A stretch of 64,000 nucleotides of DNA, taken from contig JBMNVR010000010.1 in NCBI GenBank assembly GCA_050946935.1, forward strand, positions 1 to 64,000, read 5' to 3'. The notes beneath the pieces are model-generated. The model was not told the origin of the DNA, did not search any database, and was given only the letters and a program-made list of their open reading frames with translations. Made by a program: the position numbers and the translations under genes. This DNA comes from UQRS01 sp050946935. Lineage in GTDB: Bacteria > Bacillota > Clostridia > Oscillospirales > Acutalibacteraceae. Below, piece after piece: positions 15,055 to 23,800 of this stretch; position 1 is the first letter of the stretch; each line of letters opens with the position of its first letter.

Positions 15055-15645
15055 TCACAAAATCGGCTCGCTGCCTTCGGGATCATAGCCCATTTCCTCC
15101 CCGATGAGCAGGCCCATCACGCCGGAATACACCCGGCTGGGGTCGTCCAGAAAGGCGTTTTTGATCCGCTCGGCGTCGGAAATTTCGGGCACCTCAGCCA
15201 TGATGGACATCAACTCCCGTCCGGCCTCCAGCACGGCGCAGGTCACCTGATACCCGGTTTTACATTCCTCGATTTTAACCAGATTGTTCTCCGACCGCTT
15301 GATACGGACCAGCATGGTGGTTGCCGCGCGCAGCGCACTGTCCCGCACCGTTTTGGGAAGGGTGTGACCAAGCGTCTGTATGATCTCCCGACCGGAATCG
15401 GTGATTCGGTAGGATTGTCTCTCCTCATCGCAAAGAGAGATATTCCCCTGCTTGGTCAGCTCGCTGACGGCCTGGGAAAGTTCAAAATAATTGGCCAGTC
15501 CCTCATAATGAAAAACCTCCTGCAGCTTCTGACGCGGCAGAGGACGCCCAATCTCGTCCAAAATGTAGCAGATCAGGATCTTAATCTGCGCGCTGTTCAG
15601 CAGTCCGCCCGGCCGCACACCGGCACGAAAAGCGTCCTGTTCCAT
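15055..15645 (-). CDS. DUF4364 family protein
   Basis: A Clostridia-specific family with an N-terminal winged-helix-like region: residues about 15-100 contain LNSAQIKILICYILDEIGRP and later QSYRITDSGREIIQTLG, a style shared with PadR/ArsR-like proteins. A C-terminal alpha/beta region follows. It is probably a DNA-binding or regulatory protein; function is not established. The ATG at 15645 has GGGTGA five bases before it; a GTG at 15654 is the alternative. It is the distal gene of a minus-strand run with the flavoprotein gene and pyrB. Confidence 0.78.
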   Translation of the reverse strand: MEQDAFRAGVRPGGLLNSAQIKILICYILDEIGRPLPRQKLQEVFHYEGLANYFELSQAVSELTKQGNISLCDEERQSYRITDSGREIIQTLGHTLPKTVRDSALRAATTMLVRIKRSENNLVKIEECKTGYQVTCAVLEAGRELMSIMAEVPEISDAERIKNAFLDDPSRVYSGVMGLLIGEEMGYDPEGSEPIL

Positions 15646-15726
15646 GATTGTCACCCGCTCTCTTCCCTCGGCAAGAGGGTTCTTTCTTCCTGCATTTTTC
15701 GCCGGGACGCCGCACAGTCCGGCCGT

Positions 15727-16269
15727 TCATCCCGGGTTCACCATTCGGAAAATCTGTTCCTTCGTCCAGCCGGCGTCGGTGCCGGGAAGCTCCAAAACCT
15801 CCTCCAGTCCGGCATGGATCACGGTAAAACAAGGAAGGAGCTGGGGCAGCAAAACCTCCCTCTTTTCGCCCGCCGAGCCGGAGGTCAAAAGCAGCGCCGC
15901 CGCCTTTTTCTGCTTGATCGGCGGCCGAATGCCGCGGACAAACCGGGCGCTGAAATAGACCTGCAGCCGGTCGACGACCGCTTTCATCGGGGCGGGAAAT
16001 CCGTTGTTGTACACCGGCGCGGCCAGAATCAGCCGGTCGGCCGCCTCCAGCGCGGCGTAAAAGGGGTCGAGGTCGCGCAAAGCGCAGGCCGGATGTTCCT
16101 TACAATAGCCGCAGTCGGTGCAGGGCGCCGGCCGCATGGCGTAACAGTCGAAGAACGTACACTCCGCCCTGTCTACCCCCTCCCGCCAAAGATAGGCCGC
16201 CAGCAGCGCGGCCGTCGCACCGTCCGGATGGGGGGAGGCAAACAGGATCAGCGGCCTACGCTTTCTCAT
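15727..16269 (-). CDS. flavodoxin-like NAD(P)H-dependent FMN reductase / iron-sulfur flavoprotein homologue
   Basis: A 180-residue cytosolic flavodoxin-fold protein. The FMN phosphate loop is near the N-terminus (ILFASPHPDGATA). A compact cysteine cluster C50-x2-C53-x2-C56-x5-C62 follows, the spacing that ligates a 4Fe-4S cluster in iron-sulfur flavoproteins (Isf), although many reductases carry similar cysteines. APVYNNGFPAPMKAVVDRL is the conserved dimer/flavin loop. The ATG at 16269 overlaps the end of pyrB by 14 bp, so translation is coupled; a GTG at 16275 is possible. The electron acceptor is unknown. Confidence 0.82.
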   Translation of the reverse strand: MRKRRPLILFASPHPDGATAALLAAYLWREGVDRAECTFFDCYAMRPAPCTDCGYCKEHPACALRDLDPFYAALEAADRLILAAPVYNNGFPAPMKAVVDRLQVYFSARFVRGIRPPIKQKKAAALLLTSGSAGEKREVLLPQLLPCFTVIHAGLEEVLELPGTDAGWTKEQIFRMVNPG

Positions 16270-17323
16270 GCTCACAGTATTCGCAGATCGGCCGGTCGCC
16301 CTGCTTTTTAAACAGGCGGGGAAGATATTTTTCGCTCGCCGTGATACATTTCGGATTGGCGCAAACCAGATTTGTGTTGGACTCCGGCCGTGGATCGAGC
16401 TGCTTGCGGCTGCCGTCCAGCATATGGAGAATCAGCGCCATCCGGGCGTACATGCCATACTCGGTCTGGTCGAAATATACCGCGCGGGAATCGTCGTCCA
16501 CCTCATAATCAATCTCATCCACCCGGGGCAGGGGATGCAGAATACGCAGGCCGTATTTGGCGCGTTTCAGCTTCTCGGTATCCAGGATGAAAACGCCCTT
16601 CTGCTTGTTATACGCCGCCTCGCTCTCAAATCGCTCACGCTGAATCCGGGTCATGTAAAGGACGTCTACCTCTCCAATCCCGTCGGCGAGATTATCCATT
16701 TCAGTATATTCGCAGCCGGCGTCCGTCATAATCTCCTTCACATACGGAGGGACGGCCAGCTCGGGTGTGGAAATCAGGACAAAGCGATTGCCCTTGTAGC
16801 GGCAGAGGGTCTGGATCAGCGAGTGCACCGTCCGCCCGTTTTTGAGATCGCCGCACAGTCCCACCGTCAGATGGTCCAGCCGGCCGTTGGAATTTTGCAG
16901 GGTAAAGAGATCGGTGAGGGTCTGGGTCGGGTGCATGTGCCCGCCGTCCCCGGCGTTGATGACCGGGACGCGGGAAAACATCGCAGCCGCTTTGGCGGCT
17001 CCCTCCGACGGGTGCCGGACAACCAGAATGTCGGCATAGTTGCTGACCACACGCACAGTGTCCTTGAGACTCTCCCCCTTCGACACGGAGGAGTTGACCG
17101 GGTCGGAAAAGCCGATCAGTTGTCCCCCCAGCTTGAGCATGGCCGACTGAAAGGACATCTGGGTCCTGGTCGACGGCTCATAAAACAAAGTGGCCATCAA
17201 AAGGCCGTGGCAGCTATCATAAAAATATTTGGGTTTATCCATGATGATCTTCGCAAGGTCGAGAATTTTCCGTATTTCCTCCAGCGACAGGCTTTCCAAA
17301 TCAATCAGGTGGCGTGAAGTCAT
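16256..17323 (-). CDS. pyrB: aspartate carbamoyltransferase catalytic chain with a C-terminal PyrI-like zinc motif
   Basis: Condenses carbamoyl phosphate and aspartate in pyrimidine synthesis. Residues 1-310 are a complete ATCase: FYEPSTRTQMSF (phosphate loop, STRT 51-54), SVSKGESLKDT (80s loop with K82/S80 region), VIRHPSEG-type VVRHPSEG, GDGGHMHPTQTLTD and HPLPR (263-267). A roughly 45-residue tail follows with C321-x4-C326-x20-C347-x2-C350. Its sequence (CANPKC, CEYC) resembles the zinc domain of the regulatory chain PyrI, while the PyrI nucleotide-binding domain is missing. No pyrI or other pyr genes lie nearby. GGGAGGGG precedes the ATG. Confidence 0.92.
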   Translation of the reverse strand: MTSRHLIDLESLSLEEIRKILDLAKIIMDKPKYFYDSCHGLLMATLFYEPSTRTQMSFQSAMLKLGGQLIGFSDPVNSSVSKGESLKDTVRVVSNYADILVVRHPSEGAAKAAAMFSRVPVINAGDGGHMHPTQTLTDLFTLQNSNGRLDHLTVGLCGDLKNGRTVHSLIQTLCRYKGNRFVLISTPELAVPPYVKEIMTDAGCEYTEMDNLADGIGEVDVLYMTRIQRERFESEAAYNKQKGVFILDTEKLKRAKYGLRILHPLPRVDEIDYEVDDDSRAVYFDQTEYGMYARMALILHMLDGSRKQLDPRPESNTNLVCANPKCITASEKYLPRLFKKQGDRPICEYCEHEKA

Positions 17324-17533
17324 GTGATCCCCTCCCGAAAACGCGCGGCCGCCCGGCGTTTTGTTTTTCAGATTATTATAACACGCCCCGATGCGTTTTG
17401 CAATCGCCGTGCCGAAAGATGTTTTGCCTCGGCAAAAGAAAAAAGGCTATCATTTTATTTACAAAAGTGTTAAAATAAAAACGGAAATATTGAAAAATTG
17501 CCTTGAGGTTCATTTTGGGGAGGATCGCTCGTT

Positions 17534-18439
17534 TTGGAAAACTTTTATGTAGAACCGCGCCGGATGTACAACGGTTTTCCCACCACGACCACCTGCAATT
17601 ATCAGGAGCATATCGGCCCGGGGGGCGGCGCCCGGCTTCATCTGCACGACAAGATTGAGATTATCTATTGTACAAAGGGCGGATTCCGCGCCGCGCTTGG
17701 AGAAAATGAATACACCTTCACGGCCGGCGACCTGCTGATTATCAATTCGGGCGAAAAGCACAAAACCATGCCAATCGGGGACAAAGCCTGCAACTGGGTC
17801 ATCCAGTTCGACCCGGAGATTTTATACAATCCCAGCCTTTCGATTTTCGAAACGCAGTACGCCGTGCCCTTTATTCTGGCGCAGTCCCGCCATCCGCGGG
17901 TGCTGACCGCCGGGGAAATGGCAAACGGTCCGGTGCCTCGGCTGCTGGAGCTGCTGATTGAAGAGCACCGCAACCGGGAGTATGGATACGAGCTGGCCAT
18001 CCGCGGCTACATCTGTCAAATGTTTATGTGGATTCTTCGCTTTTGGAACGACCGGGGGTGCGAGCTGGAACAGGAAACGCTGATTGGCGATAAGATGGAG
18101 GATACGCTCAAGCGAGTTTTTGTATATGTGGACGAACACTATGCTGATGAACTGACCGTATCCTCTGTCGCGCAGATGTGCAATATGAGCTACAGCTATT
18201 TTTCCCGTCAGTTCAAGCGGGTCATGAATGTCAGCTTTACCGATTATTTGAATTACATACGCATTTCCAAAGCGGAAAGTCTGCTTTTGCAATCCGACCG
18301 CAGCATTACCGAGATTGCGATTTCGGTCGGATATTCGGATTCTGCCTATTTTATTCAAAAATTCAAGCAGTTCAAGGGGTTCTCCCCCAACAAGTTCCGC
18401 AAGCTGTACGGCGGCCGGGCAAAAGAAAACCAGACATAG
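17534..18439 (+). CDS. AraC-family transcriptional regulator
   Basis: A 301-residue regulator with an N-terminal cupin sensor (HLHDKIEIIYCTKGGF, INSGEKHKTMP, residues about 35-110) and a C-terminal double helix-turn-helix (about 195-295: ADELTVSSVAQMCNMSYSYF, RISKAESLL, SITEIAISVGYSDSAYFIQ, FKGFSPNKFRK). Such proteins usually sense sugars or other small ligands and control adjacent transport or catabolic genes, but no target gene lies next to it here. The start is TTG at 17534 with GGGGAGG upstream. The 210-bp gap before it (17324-17533) is AT-rich in part and holds no other gene. Confidence 0.85.
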   Translation: MENFYVEPRRMYNGFPTTTTCNYQEHIGPGGGARLHLHDKIEIIYCTKGGFRAALGENEYTFTAGDLLIINSGEKHKTMPIGDKACNWVIQFDPEILYNPSLSIFETQYAVPFILAQSRHPRVLTAGEMANGPVPRLLELLIEEHRNREYGYELAIRGYICQMFMWILRFWNDRGCELEQETLIGDKMEDTLKRVFVYVDEHYADELTVSSVAQMCNMSYSYFSRQFKRVMNVSFTDYLNYIRISKAESLLLQSDRSITEIAISVGYSDSAYFIQKFKQFKGFSPNKFRKLYGGRAKENQT

Positions 18440-18480
18440 AAAATGGGCAATCCCATAAGAAAGTAACTCCTATGTAAGTT

Positions 18481-18520
18481 ACGGTGTAACCTTGAAAAGA
18501 GGCTGCACCGTTTCTTTTTA
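18481..18520 (+). terminator. terminator after the AraC gene
   Basis: ACGGTG (18481-18486) pairs with CACCGT (18506-18511), followed by TTCTTTTT. It marks the left boundary of the AT-rich island. Confidence 0.6.
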
Positions 18521-18985
18521 TGCTGCAAAGCGGTAGTCCTGCGGGTTTTTCCGTATTTCTTCCATCATTGCAACAATTTCATCTTCGGTAGGAACTTTGA
18601 ACATTCCCACCGCTGTAAAGTAAATATCCACCTTCACATAGCAATGACCGCTTGACTTGTCGTTGTTGTGAACCTCAATGCGCTCAATCAGCGAGTTTAC
18701 AAGAGTCGGAGTCAGTTCCTTAATATCCGTCATTTCACGGAAGGTTCAGGGCAGTAAGCGTAAGTCTGTGGTTTTCTGCTCGGCGCTCTCCAAAACAGTC
18801 TTTGCTTCGGATACGGCGGATACAAGTTCTTTCTGCTCCCTTTCATATTTTACGGGCCTTCTTTCATAAACATCATCGGTAATCTTTCCGATGATGTACC
18901 GACTCATCCTCAAAAGGGTAGAATTATCCCCTTGATTTTGGTCTGCAAATTCATCAAATGTAACCGGCTTTGTAATTCAAAGTCG
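18518..18985 (-). pseudogene. C-terminal remnant of a large serine recombinase (DUF4368-type tail)
   Basis: The minus strand encodes VTFDEFADQN, MSRYIIGKITDDVYERRPVK and, after an interrupting TGA, MTDIKELTPTLVNSLIERIE followed by HCYVKVDIYFTAVG. These are characteristic of the C-terminal region of serine recombinases from Tn4451-like and conjugative transposons. The catalytic and DNA-binding N-terminal parts are absent, and the sequence beyond 18985 is decayed. The last part (18518-18733) is an uninterrupted 71-codon frame but starts inside the domain, so it is not a functional gene. It marks the left end of an acquired segment. Confidence 0.72.
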
Positions 18986-19227
18986 AGTTCTGCTTTATTT
19001 CCTGCTCCCGCCAACAGAACCAAAAACGAAACGGAGCAGCAGCGGCACTATCTTATACCGACTAAGTTCTCTATATCTCAAAAAATATTCAGTTGTCCGT
19101 GACGATTAAACTGTTACAGCTTATATTATACAGAACAAATATTCCCACACCAAGACTTTCCTTGAATATTTTTTTGAATTGCGGGAATACTAATTGGTTT
19201 ATTCGTTCATCGTCATTCGTAATTTGA

Positions 19228-19246
19228 ATATCTAAAGCTTAGATAT
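19228..19246 (+). promoter_or_regulatory. perfect palindromic operator for the island LysR
   Basis: ATATCTAA-AGC-TTAGATAT: 8-bp perfect arms around a 3-base centre, ending one base before the -35 box of the lysR promoter. Its position fits autoregulation. Confidence 0.5.
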
Positions 19247-19247
19247 G

Positions 19248-19276
19248 TTGTAAATCACCTTTTCTCATGGTATAAT
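19248..19276 (+). promoter_or_regulatory. sigma-A promoter of the island lysR
   Basis: TTGTAA (19248-19253), 17-bp spacer, perfect TATAAT (19271-19276), 26 bp before the ATG. The stretch 18986-19227 carries no recognisable gene. Confidence 0.7.
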
Positions 19277-19302
19277 AACCTCACGAAAGCGAGGACGTTT
19301 TT

Positions 19303-20190
19303 ATGGAATTAAGAGTGCTGAATTACTTTTTGACGATTGCCGAAGAAGAGAACATTACAAAAGCGGCAGGGATTTTACATATTACTCAACCGACGCTTTC
19401 CCGTCAGCTTATGCAGCTTGAAGAAGAACTCGGCGTAAAACTGTTTCGCAGAAGCAACCACAACATTATTTTAACGGATGAAGGCTCGCTTTTAAAACGC
19501 AGAGCGCAGGAATTGTTATCTCTTGCCGAAAAGACAAAACGAGAATTTAAACAGGAAGAAAGCTTAAGCGGCGTCATTTCTATCGGAAGCGGAGAATACA
19601 AATGCACAAAATTGTTAGCTGAAATGATTGCGTCCTTCAAACAAAAATATCCGCTTGTTAAGTTTGAACTTTACAGCGGAAATTCCGACAATATCAAAGA
19701 GCAGATTGAAAGAGGAAGTCTTGATTTAGGTCTGCTTTTAGAACCTGTGGATATAAGCAAATATGACTTTTTGCGTTTCCCCGAAAAAGAAGAATGGGGC
19801 GTTTTGGTAAGTGAGAATTCAGAGCTTGCAGAAAAAGAATATATCTGTCCGCAGGATTTGAAGGGATTGCCGATTATTTTAACCAGGCGTGAGATGGTTC
19901 AAAATGAGCTGACCAACTGGTTCGGAAAATACGGCGAACAGCTTTCGGTTTCGGCAACAGGCAATTTGCCGTATAATATGGCTGCTTTGGCGGCAAGCGG
20001 AGTCGGCGTATTTATTAACTTGAATTTAAACTGCAAATATGACGGAGTTGAGTTTATCCCTCTATCTCCTTCGCTTACAACGGGTACGGTGCTTGTATGG
20101 AAAAAATCACAGCCGTGTTCTCCTGCGGAAGAAGCTTTTATCAAGCACATAAAGAAATGCTTTGAAAGTATTTCTAACGATACAATATAA
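19303..20190 (+). CDS. LysR-family regulator of the AT-rich island
   Basis: A 295-residue protein. The N-terminal HTH begins MELRVLNYFLTIAEEENITK and includes ITQPTLSRQLMQLEEELGVK; the effector domain spans about 90-290. GAGGA precedes the ATG. It is codirectional with the flavodoxin, MATE and oxidoreductase genes downstream, and LysR proteins in this kind of neighbourhood typically activate redox or detoxification genes. It is followed by a hairpin terminator, so the downstream operon probably has its own promoter. Its AT-rich composition differs from the backbone. Confidence 0.87.
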   Translation: MELRVLNYFLTIAEEENITKAAGILHITQPTLSRQLMQLEEELGVKLFRRSNHNIILTDEGSLLKRRAQELLSLAEKTKREFKQEESLSGVISIGSGEYKCTKLLAEMIASFKQKYPLVKFELYSGNSDNIKEQIERGSLDLGLLLEPVDISKYDFLRFPEKEEWGVLVSENSELAEKEYICPQDLKGLPIILTRREMVQNELTNWFGKYGEQLSVSATGNLPYNMAALAASGVGVFINLNLNCKYDGVEFIPLSPSLTTGTVLVWKKSQPCSPAEEAFIKHIKKCFESISNDTI

Positions 20191-20194
20191 GTAT

Positions 20195-20257
20195 TAGACA
20201 TAACTTGAATATGGATATACAATATAGGTGTCCCAAAATGGGATACCTGTATTTTTT
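20195..20257 (+). terminator. terminator after lysR, overlapping a possible promoter of the redox operon
   Basis: A 14-bp stem with two wobbles (20221-20234 with 20240-20253) and a T-run closes lysR. TAGACA (20195-20200), 17 bp, TACAAT (20218-20223) just upstream could start the next transcript, which would then begin inside the hairpin. Confidence 0.6.
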
Positions 20258-20292
20258 ATCTAAAAGTTCACTTGAAAAGGAGTGCGTCTATT

Positions 20293-20943
20293 ATGAAAAA
20301 AATTATTTCATTTTTAACAGTTTGCATTATGATATTTCCGCTGTCGGCTTGCGGAAATAATATGCAGTCAACAGAGCCGTCCGATGTATCGGAAACCGGT
20401 TCTTCCTCCGATGTTTCGGATGAATCACAGCCTTCGGAAACGGATATTTCCAAACCGAAAGAAACGGATGGAAAAACGCTGGTTATCTATTTTTCCTGCA
20501 CAGGTAATACGAAAAAAGCGGCAGAGGAAATACAGCGTCTGACAAATGCGGACACATTTGAGATTATCCCGAAGGTTCCCTACACTTCTGAAGATTTGAA
20601 TTACAGTGATGATGACAGCCGAGCAAATCGTGAAATGAGAGACGATACGGCGCGCCCGGAAATCGACGGAACACTTGATAATCTTGCTGACTATGATACG
20701 GTGTTCATCGGATACCCTCTTTGGTGGGGAACAATGCCGAAAATTATCAACACTTTATTGGACACCTACGATTTTTCAGATAAAACAATTATACCGTTTT
20801 GCACAAGCGGCAGCAGTAGTATCAGCACATCGGTTTCGGCGATTAAAGCTCTGGAGCCGAACGCGAATGTCCTCAGTGGATTCCGTGTGAGTGATATTTC
20901 AAAAGTCGAAGCACAAATTGCCGATGTCATTTCGCAAGGTTAA
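20293..20943 (+). CDS. flavodoxin-domain lipoprotein
   Basis: A 216-residue protein with a lipoprotein signal peptide (MKKIISFLTVCIMIFPLSAC, lipobox LSAC), a Ser/Glu-rich linker, and a flavodoxin fold from about residue 60. The FMN phosphate loop is YFSCTGNTKKAAEE, followed by GYPLWWGTMPKIINTLLDTY. It is therefore an FMN electron carrier or reductase tethered on the outer face of the cytoplasmic membrane. AAGGAG lies ten bases before the ATG at 20293. It is the first gene of the codirectional redox cluster. Surface flavodoxins of this type are frequent in gut Clostridia, but partner and substrate are unknown. Confidence 0.85.
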   Translation: MKKIISFLTVCIMIFPLSACGNNMQSTEPSDVSETGSSSDVSDESQPSETDISKPKETDGKTLVIYFSCTGNTKKAAEEIQRLTNADTFEIIPKVPYTSEDLNYSDDDSRANREMRDDTARPEIDGTLDNLADYDTVFIGYPLWWGTMPKIINTLLDTYDFSDKTIIPFCTSGSSSISTSVSAIKALEPNANVLSGFRVSDISKVEAQIADVISQG

Positions 20944-20967
20944 TTTAAAAATCAAAACGGTAATAAA

Positions 20968-22314
20968 ATGAAAGAAAGTTCAACAACAGCTTTTTCAAAC
21001 AATGAATTAAAGAAGCTGATTTTGCCCCTTTTTGCAGAGCAATTATTGACGATGCTTGTCGGCATTGCCGATACATTTGTAGTAAGCTTTGTCGGCGAAG
21101 TTGCGGTATCCGGCGTTTCACTTGTAAATGCGTTTAATACTATTTTCATCTATTTGTTTACCGCTTTGGCTTCGGGCGGCGCAGTAATTATAAGCCAATA
21201 TATCGGAAGAAACGAATTTGATACGGCAGGCAAGGCTTCAAGCCAGCTTCTTTCTTTTTCCGTTTTGTTTTCTGTAATCACAGCATTGTTCATTATCGGT
21301 TTAAACGAATCGCTGATTAGAATAATGTTTGGGCGTGTGGAACAAGACGTATCGTATGCCTGTGTAACATATTTGCGAATTTCAGCCTATTCCTACCCTG
21401 CCCTCGCTGTATATAACGCAGGAGCGGCGCTTTATCGCAGTATCGGAAAAACAAGCACTACAATGTATATTTCGATAATTGCCAATGTCATAAATGTGAT
21501 AGGAAATCTTATCGGTGTCTTTGTATTAAATGCAGGCGTAGCGGGAGTGGCTTATCCTTCATTGATTTCAAGAGCTTTTTCGGCAGTAGTTATTACGGTT
21601 TTGTGTTTTTCTAAAAAAAATACCGTAAATTATCGCTTGAGTTGGATTTTAAAACCGAATCGCAGATTACTTAGCCAAATGCTTAAAATTGCTGTTCCGA
21701 ATGGAATTGAAAGCGGTATATTTCAGCTTGTAAAGGTTGCGTTAAGCAGTATTGTCGCTTTGTTCGGCACTTGTCAAATAGCTGCGAACGGCATCGCACA
21801 AAGCATTTGGAGTATGGCTTCTCTTGTCAGTGTAACGATGGGACCGGTATTTATCACGGTTATTGGACAGTGTATGGGAGCGAACAACATTTCCGCAGCA
21901 GAGCATTTATTTAAAAAACTTATGAAAATAACATTGCTCTTTTCCGTTGGTTGGAACATCGCCGTTTTTGCGGTAACACCGCTTTTAATGAATTGGTATT
22001 CGATAGCGGAAGAAACAAAGCGCCTTGTGATTTTACTTGTACTGATTCATAATATTTTCAGCGCAATCGCATTCCCCTTTGCAGACCCTTTAGGAAAAGG
22101 GCTTCGTGCAACGGGAGATGTCAAATTTACAACTTTAGTTTCGCTCGGAACGACTATCGGCGGACGCTTGATTTTTTCAATACTATTCAGTATTATATTG
22201 AATTTAGGCGTTATCGGAATTGCTTGGGCAATGTGCTTGGATTGGGTGCTACGAGGAATTATTTTTTGGTGTAGGTTTAAGCAAGGCAAATGGAAACAAT
22301 TTAAAGTTATATAG
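20968..22314 (+). CDS. MATE-family multidrug/sodium antiporter
   Basis: A 448-residue integral membrane protein of the MATE family with about twelve membrane helices in two homologous halves. Typical features are ILPLFAEQLLTMLVGIADTF at the start, the SGVSLVNAF segment, ALASGGAVIISQYIGR, and in the second half AVPNGIESGIFQLVK with QIAANGIAQSIWS. Family members export cationic drugs or metabolites using sodium or proton gradients. It has a weak ribosome site 24 bp after the flavodoxin gene. It may export a toxic product of the neighbouring oxidoreductases, which is inference. Confidence 0.9.
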   Translation: MKESSTTAFSNNELKKLILPLFAEQLLTMLVGIADTFVVSFVGEVAVSGVSLVNAFNTIFIYLFTALASGGAVIISQYIGRNEFDTAGKASSQLLSFSVLFSVITALFIIGLNESLIRIMFGRVEQDVSYACVTYLRISAYSYPALAVYNAGAALYRSIGKTSTTMYISIIANVINVIGNLIGVFVLNAGVAGVAYPSLISRAFSAVVITVLCFSKKNTVNYRLSWILKPNRRLLSQMLKIAVPNGIESGIFQLVKVALSSIVALFGTCQIAANGIAQSIWSMASLVSVTMGPVFITVIGQCMGANNISAAEHLFKKLMKITLLFSVGWNIAVFAVTPLLMNWYSIAEETKRLVILLVLIHNIFSAIAFPFADPLGKGLRATGDVKFTTLVSLGTTIGGRLIFSILFSIILNLGVIGIAWAMCLDWVLRGIIFWCRFKQGKWKQFKVI

Positions 22315-22330
22315 AAAGGGGGGCGATTTT

Positions 22331-22540
22331 ATGCCTCACATTGATATTACAATGATACCCGGTCGTGATGATAAAGCGAAAACAGAGCTTGCATTGAAAG
22401 TGCGGCGCTTTATTGCCGATGACCTGAATATCAACGACAAGTTTGTATCGGTATCCATTGAAGATGTACCAAAAGAGGATTGGGCAAAGCATATGGAAAG
22501 TCTTTCGGGCAAGGTAATGTTCGTAAAGCCGGGTATATAG
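22331..22540 (+). CDS. 4-oxalocrotonate tautomerase-like protein, 69 aa
   Basis: A small enzyme whose catalytic residue is the N-terminal proline exposed after Met removal. It begins MPHIDITMIPGRDDKAKTEL, keeping Pro1, and has the length and the SVSIEDVPKEDWAKHM segment of the family. Members tautomerise keto-enol substrates, often aromatic breakdown products. A GGGGGG-rich site precedes the ATG at 22331. It lies between the MATE gene and the CMD-cupin gene. Confidence 0.85.
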   Translation: MPHIDITMIPGRDDKAKTELALKVRRFIADDLNINDKFVSVSIEDVPKEDWAKHMESLSGKVMFVKPGI

Positions 22541-22556
22541 AACGGAGGAATACAGA

Positions 22557-23309
22557 ATGAACAAGCAAACAGCAGGAAGAAACCAGCTCGGTGATTTTGC
22601 TCCGAAATTTGCAGAGCTGAATGATGATGTCTTATTCGGAGAGGTATGGTCAAGAGAGGATAAGCTTTCGCTTCGTGACCGTTCATTGGTAACCGTAGTC
22701 GCATTGATGTCTATGGGACTTACAGATTCATCTTTTGGGTATCATCTGATGTCGGCTAAAAATAACGGTATTACCAAAACTGAAATTGCAGAAATTTTAA
22801 CTCACGCCGCATTTTATGCAGGCTGGCCGAAAGCGTGGGCAGCATTTAAAATGGCGAAAGAGATATGGGTGGAAAGCATTGACGAAAGCGATGAAAAAGC
22901 GAAACACGAAAGCTCTATGGTATTTCCTATCGGAAATCCAAACGACGGCTTTGCCCAATACTTTTCAGGTCAAAGCTACCTTGCTCCGATTTCCACATCG
23001 CAGGTTGGCGTTTTCAATGTAACTTTTGAGCCGAAATGCCGTAATAATTGGCACATTCATCACGCTGATAAAGGCGGCGGACAGATTTTGATTTGTGTGG
23101 CAGGTCGAGGATATTATCAGGAATGGGGCAAGGACGCTGTGTTAATGTCTGCAGGCGATGTTATCAATATTCCCGTAGGTGTTAAGCATTGGCACGGAGC
23201 AGCAGCCGACAGTTGGTTCTCTCATCTTGCTATCGAGGTTCCCGGCGAAAACTGCTCGAATGAATGGCTGGAAAGCGTCAATGATGATGAGTATAATAAA
23301 CTTAAGTAA
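22557..23309 (+). CDS. carboxymuconolactone decarboxylase-cupin fusion
   Basis: A 250-residue protein. The N-terminal AhpD/CMD domain (about 10-110) contains LSLRDRSLVTVVALMSMG and a GITKTEIAEILTHAAFYAGW helix, but lacks the CxxC of AhpD peroxidase reductases. The C-terminal cupin (about 140-235) has WHIHHADKGGGQIL, ending with GDVINIPVGVKHWHGA, which gives metal-binding His residues. Such fusions are usual in gut Firmicutes beside NADPH-quinone or aldehyde reductases. The reaction is unknown. GGAGG precedes the ATG. Confidence 0.87.
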   Translation: MNKQTAGRNQLGDFAPKFAELNDDVLFGEVWSREDKLSLRDRSLVTVVALMSMGLTDSSFGYHLMSAKNNGITKTEIAEILTHAAFYAGWPKAWAAFKMAKEIWVESIDESDEKAKHESSMVFPIGNPNDGFAQYFSGQSYLAPISTSQVGVFNVTFEPKCRNNWHIHHADKGGGQILICVAGRGYYQEWGKDAVLMSAGDVINIPVGVKHWHGAAADSWFSHLAIEVPGENCSNEWLESVNDDEYNKLK

Positions 23310-23345
23310 AGCTTCATATATGAAAAAGTGCAGGAGGAATCGCAT

Positions 23346-23768
23346 ATGGAATACAGAAGATTCGGCAATCAGATTATTGCACGAATTGATAAAGGAGAAG
23401 AGATTCAGGAGCAGTTGAAATTGATTGCTTTAAAAGAAAATATCGCCTTAGCAACTGTGAATGCACTCGGTGCTGTCGGAGATTTTACAGTTGGTGTTTT
23501 CAAGGTGGAAGAGAAGAGGTATTATGCGAATGAATTCAAGGGTAATTATGAAATCGTTTCGCTGACTGGAACAATCACCACCAAAGATAACGGATACTAT
23601 CCGCACCTTCATATGAGTGCAGGAGACGCAGAAGGCAAGGTGTTCGGCGGGCATCTAAACACAGCCATCGTCAGCGCAACTTGCGAGATGGTAATCACGC
23701 TGATTGATGGCAGAGTTAAGAGAAAGTTTAGTGATGAGGTAGGTTTGAATCTGTTTGAGTTTGCCTAA
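23346..23768 (+). CDS. PPC (DUF296) domain protein
   Basis: A 140-residue trimeric PPC/DUF296-fold protein. It has the conserved early strand (IIARIDKGEEIQEQL), the AAxGAVG-like NALGAVGDFTVG, and the metal-site pattern H-x-H in YPHLHMSAGD followed by GGHLNTAIV. In plants the domain accompanies AT-hook DNA binding, whereas bacterial stand-alone members are unassigned and possibly enzymatic. AGGAGG lies eight bases before the ATG at 23346. It is part of the redox operon. Confidence 0.85.
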   Translation: MEYRRFGNQIIARIDKGEEIQEQLKLIALKENIALATVNALGAVGDFTVGVFKVEEKRYYANEFKGNYEIVSLTGTITTKDNGYYPHLHMSAGDAEGKVFGGHLNTAIVSATCEMVITLIDGRVKRKFSDEVGLNLFEFA

Positions 23769-23800
23769 ATTATTTAAGAATGTTTTGAACATCTAATTAA

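Noticed and set aside
14983..16311. 442-codon plus-strand open frame
   Set aside because: Overlaps DUF4364 and the flavoprotein gene on the minus strand; no ribosome site or family resemblance.
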